33,177 nt of DNA from Actinobacteria bacterium QS_8_72_14. Lineage in GTDB: Bacteria > Actinomycetota > Nitriliruptoria > Euzebyales > Egibacteraceae. The translations under genes were made by a program, and so were the position numbers. A model generated the notes under the pieces. The model saw nothing but the letters and a program-made list of their open reading frames with translations, made no database searches and had not been told where the DNA came from. Positions 32,379 to 33,177 of the stretch are shown piece by piece. Each line of letters opens with the position of its first letter. Positions within the stretch are counted from its first letter, which is position 1. The stretch spans positions 1 through 33,177 of the forward strand of contig PXPH01000037.1 in NCBI GenBank assembly GCA_003021615.1, given 5' to 3'.

Positions 32379-32450
32379 GGCCGCGTAGCCGAGTGGTTCA
32401 GGCAGCAGACTGCAAATCTGCGAACGGGGGTTCGATTCCCCCCGCGGCCT
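32379..32450 (+). tRNA. tRNA-Cys (GCA)
   Basis: A 72-nt cloverleaf with acceptor GGCCGCG/CGCGGCC, anticodon stem GCAGA/TCTGC, loop CTGCAAA (anticodon GCA) and T-arm GGGGG-TTCGATT-CCCCC. Discriminator T; CCA is not encoded. Confidence 0.95.
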
Positions 32451-32467
32451 CTCGCTTCCCGGCGTCT

Positions 32468-32605
32468 TTAGCCGAACAGCTTGCCCAGCCCCTTGCCGCT
32501 GGCCTTGCCGGCCGCCCGCCGTCCGACGCGCCGGCCGACCTTGCCGCGCTTGACGGCGTTCGCGTCGCCCAGGAGCTTTGCGACGCTGTAGAGAAGGTTG
32601 CGCAT
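32468..32605 (-). CDS. 45-residue basic small protein
   Basis: A short frame of 45 residues: MRNLLYSVAKLLGDANAVKR, then GKVGRRVGRRAAGKASGKGL and GKLFG. ATG 32605 has a GAGGAG ribosome site 6-7 nt upstream, and the protein is a compact amphipathic N-terminus plus a Lys/Arg/Gly-rich half with many GK and RR pairs. It resembles short basic proteins seen in other actinobacteria. Nucleic acid or membrane binding is possible; the function is unknown. It is convergent with tRNA-Cys, 18 nt apart. Confidence 0.6.
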   Translation of the reverse strand: MRNLLYSVAKLLGDANAVKRGKVGRRVGRRAAGKASGKGLGKLFG

Positions 32606-32755
32606 GGCGGTCTCCTCACCCTTGGGCGGCGGCCTTCAACCCGAGCCCACAACGGAAGTGTGCCCGATAGGCCGTGCTCGCCGCAGGCGAGGGGCGTCAC
32701 CGCGCGTGCAGCGCGGGCGGGTCAGTAGCCAGACGAGCCGCCGGCCATCAGATCA

Positions 32756-32787
32756 GCGACCCCGGCCCACGCAAGCGCCGGGGTCGC
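32756..32787 (-). terminator. Hairpin terminator of the LPDTG surface protein gene
   Basis: GCGACCCCGGC (32756-32766) and GCCGGGGTCGC (32777-32787) form a perfect 11-bp stem with a 10-nt loop. It starts 25 nt beyond the stop of the minus-strand surface protein gene, where a terminator is expected. Confidence 0.6.
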
Positions 32788-32812
32788 CTCGCCAACGGTG
32801 GGCGGGAGCCGG

Positions 32813-33177
32813 CTAGCGCATCCGGCGCAGCCCCGCGAACCCGGCACCGCCGGCTCCCAGCAGCAGCAGGCCGGGCACGAGCGCGCCGCCGCCGGTGTCG
32901 GGAAGCTCCTGGCCCACCGGCTCGACCGTGGGCTCCTGGGGCTGTTGGGGCTCTTCCTGGGGCTCGACCTGGGCCGCCGGCGCCGCGTTCACGCCGGTGC
33001 TGGCCCCGGCGAGATCGACCGACAGCTCCGGCAGCGTGCCACCGAGCGCCTGGATGGACACGGCGTTGGCGCTGGCCGATGCCCCGGAGCCGCTGACCGT
33101 GGTGTTGCCGTCACCCACGCTGACGCAGAGTTGCAGGGGCTGCGTGCCGACGCACTCGCTCTGGCCGGGGCGCACGG
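32813..33177 (-). CDS. LPXTG-type surface protein, C-terminal part (5' end outside window)
   Basis: About 121 residues are visible and the frame runs off the window end, so the N-terminus is missing. The C-terminus is a sortase sorting signal: LPDTGGG, then a hydrophobic stretch (ALVPGLLLLGAGGAGFAGL) and a basic tail (RRMR). It should be attached to the cell wall by a sortase after cleavage at LPDT-G. Before it lies a Gln/Glu/Pro-rich spacer (QVEPQEEPQQPQEP), and ahead of that a Ser/Thr/Gly-rich region with two cysteines (SECVGTQPLQLCVSV). A hairpin terminator follows the stop. This supports a Gram-positive host for the right-hand part of the window. Confidence 0.8.
   Translation of the reverse strand, partial: VRPGQSECVGTQPLQLCVSVGDGNTTVSGSGASASANAVSIQALGGTLPELSVDLAGASTGVNAAPAAQVEPQEEPQQPQEPTVEPVGQELPDTGGGALVPGLLLLGAGGAGFAGLRRMR

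Noticed and set aside
1-33177. CRISPR array, prophage, insertion sequence or rRNA
   Set aside because: No regularly spaced repeats, transposase, integrase, phage structural gene or rRNA sequence was seen on either strand.

Overview
The window joins two unrelated high-GC genomes. Bases 1 to about 4,230 look like a halophilic archaeon: TATA-type promoters, CTC/GTC-rich codon use, acidic proteins, a polyphosphate kinase tail and an arsR-acr3-arsC arsenic operon. Bases about 4,230 to 33,177 look like a high-GC actinobacterium: CTG/GTG-rich codons, many GTG starts, bacterial TANNNT -10 boxes, a GAF-ANTAR protein, and the uppS ... glyS ... dnaG ... sigma-70 gene order common in Actinobacteria. The switch falls inside one open frame that starts as an archaeal glycerophosphodiester phosphodiesterase and ends as the C-terminus of undecaprenyl diphosphate synthase. 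This is most easily explained as an assembly chimera, probably from a hypersaline community.

Layout of the actinobacterial part. 4.2-10.4 kb: uppS tail, lipase-maturation-factor-like protein, GAF-ANTAR regulator, membrane spermidine-synthase-like protein (minus), PiT phosphate permease and its DUF47 partner. 10.5-16.6 kb: glycyl-tRNA synthetase with an apparent in-frame loss in its anticodon-binding domain, a small membrane protein, DNA primase interrupted by an intein in its zinc finger, and a principal-type sigma factor. 16.6-19.5 kb: Kelch lipoprotein, YtxH-like protein, tRNA-Asn, tRNA-Met and a formyltransferase-family protein. 19.5-20.4 kb: a thioredoxin-like protein divergent from a three-cysteine MerR regulator, with an operator-like dyad in a 20-bp promoter spacer.

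20.5-30.7 kb is the most interesting region, a selenium locus. It holds egtD (hercynine synthesis); a selenophosphate synthetase (selD/senC) that is itself a selenoprotein, with an in-frame TGA at codon 17 followed by a strong hairpin; an EgtB-family selenoneine synthase candidate (senA); and a selenosugar-synthase-type glycosyltransferase (senB). After a pirin come a four-gene PhnDCEE-like ABC transporter, whose binding protein resembles the putative selenate-binding clade, and a divergent LysR regulator of the selenium-associated type. Together these could take up a selenium oxyanion, activate it as selenophosphate, build a selenosugar and join it to hercynine to give selenoneine.

30.8-33.2 kb: isocitrate dehydrogenase, a small ORF, tRNA-Cys, a 45-residue basic protein and the C-terminal end of an LPDTG surface protein. 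Family assignments rest on reading motifs by eye; no database search was possible.
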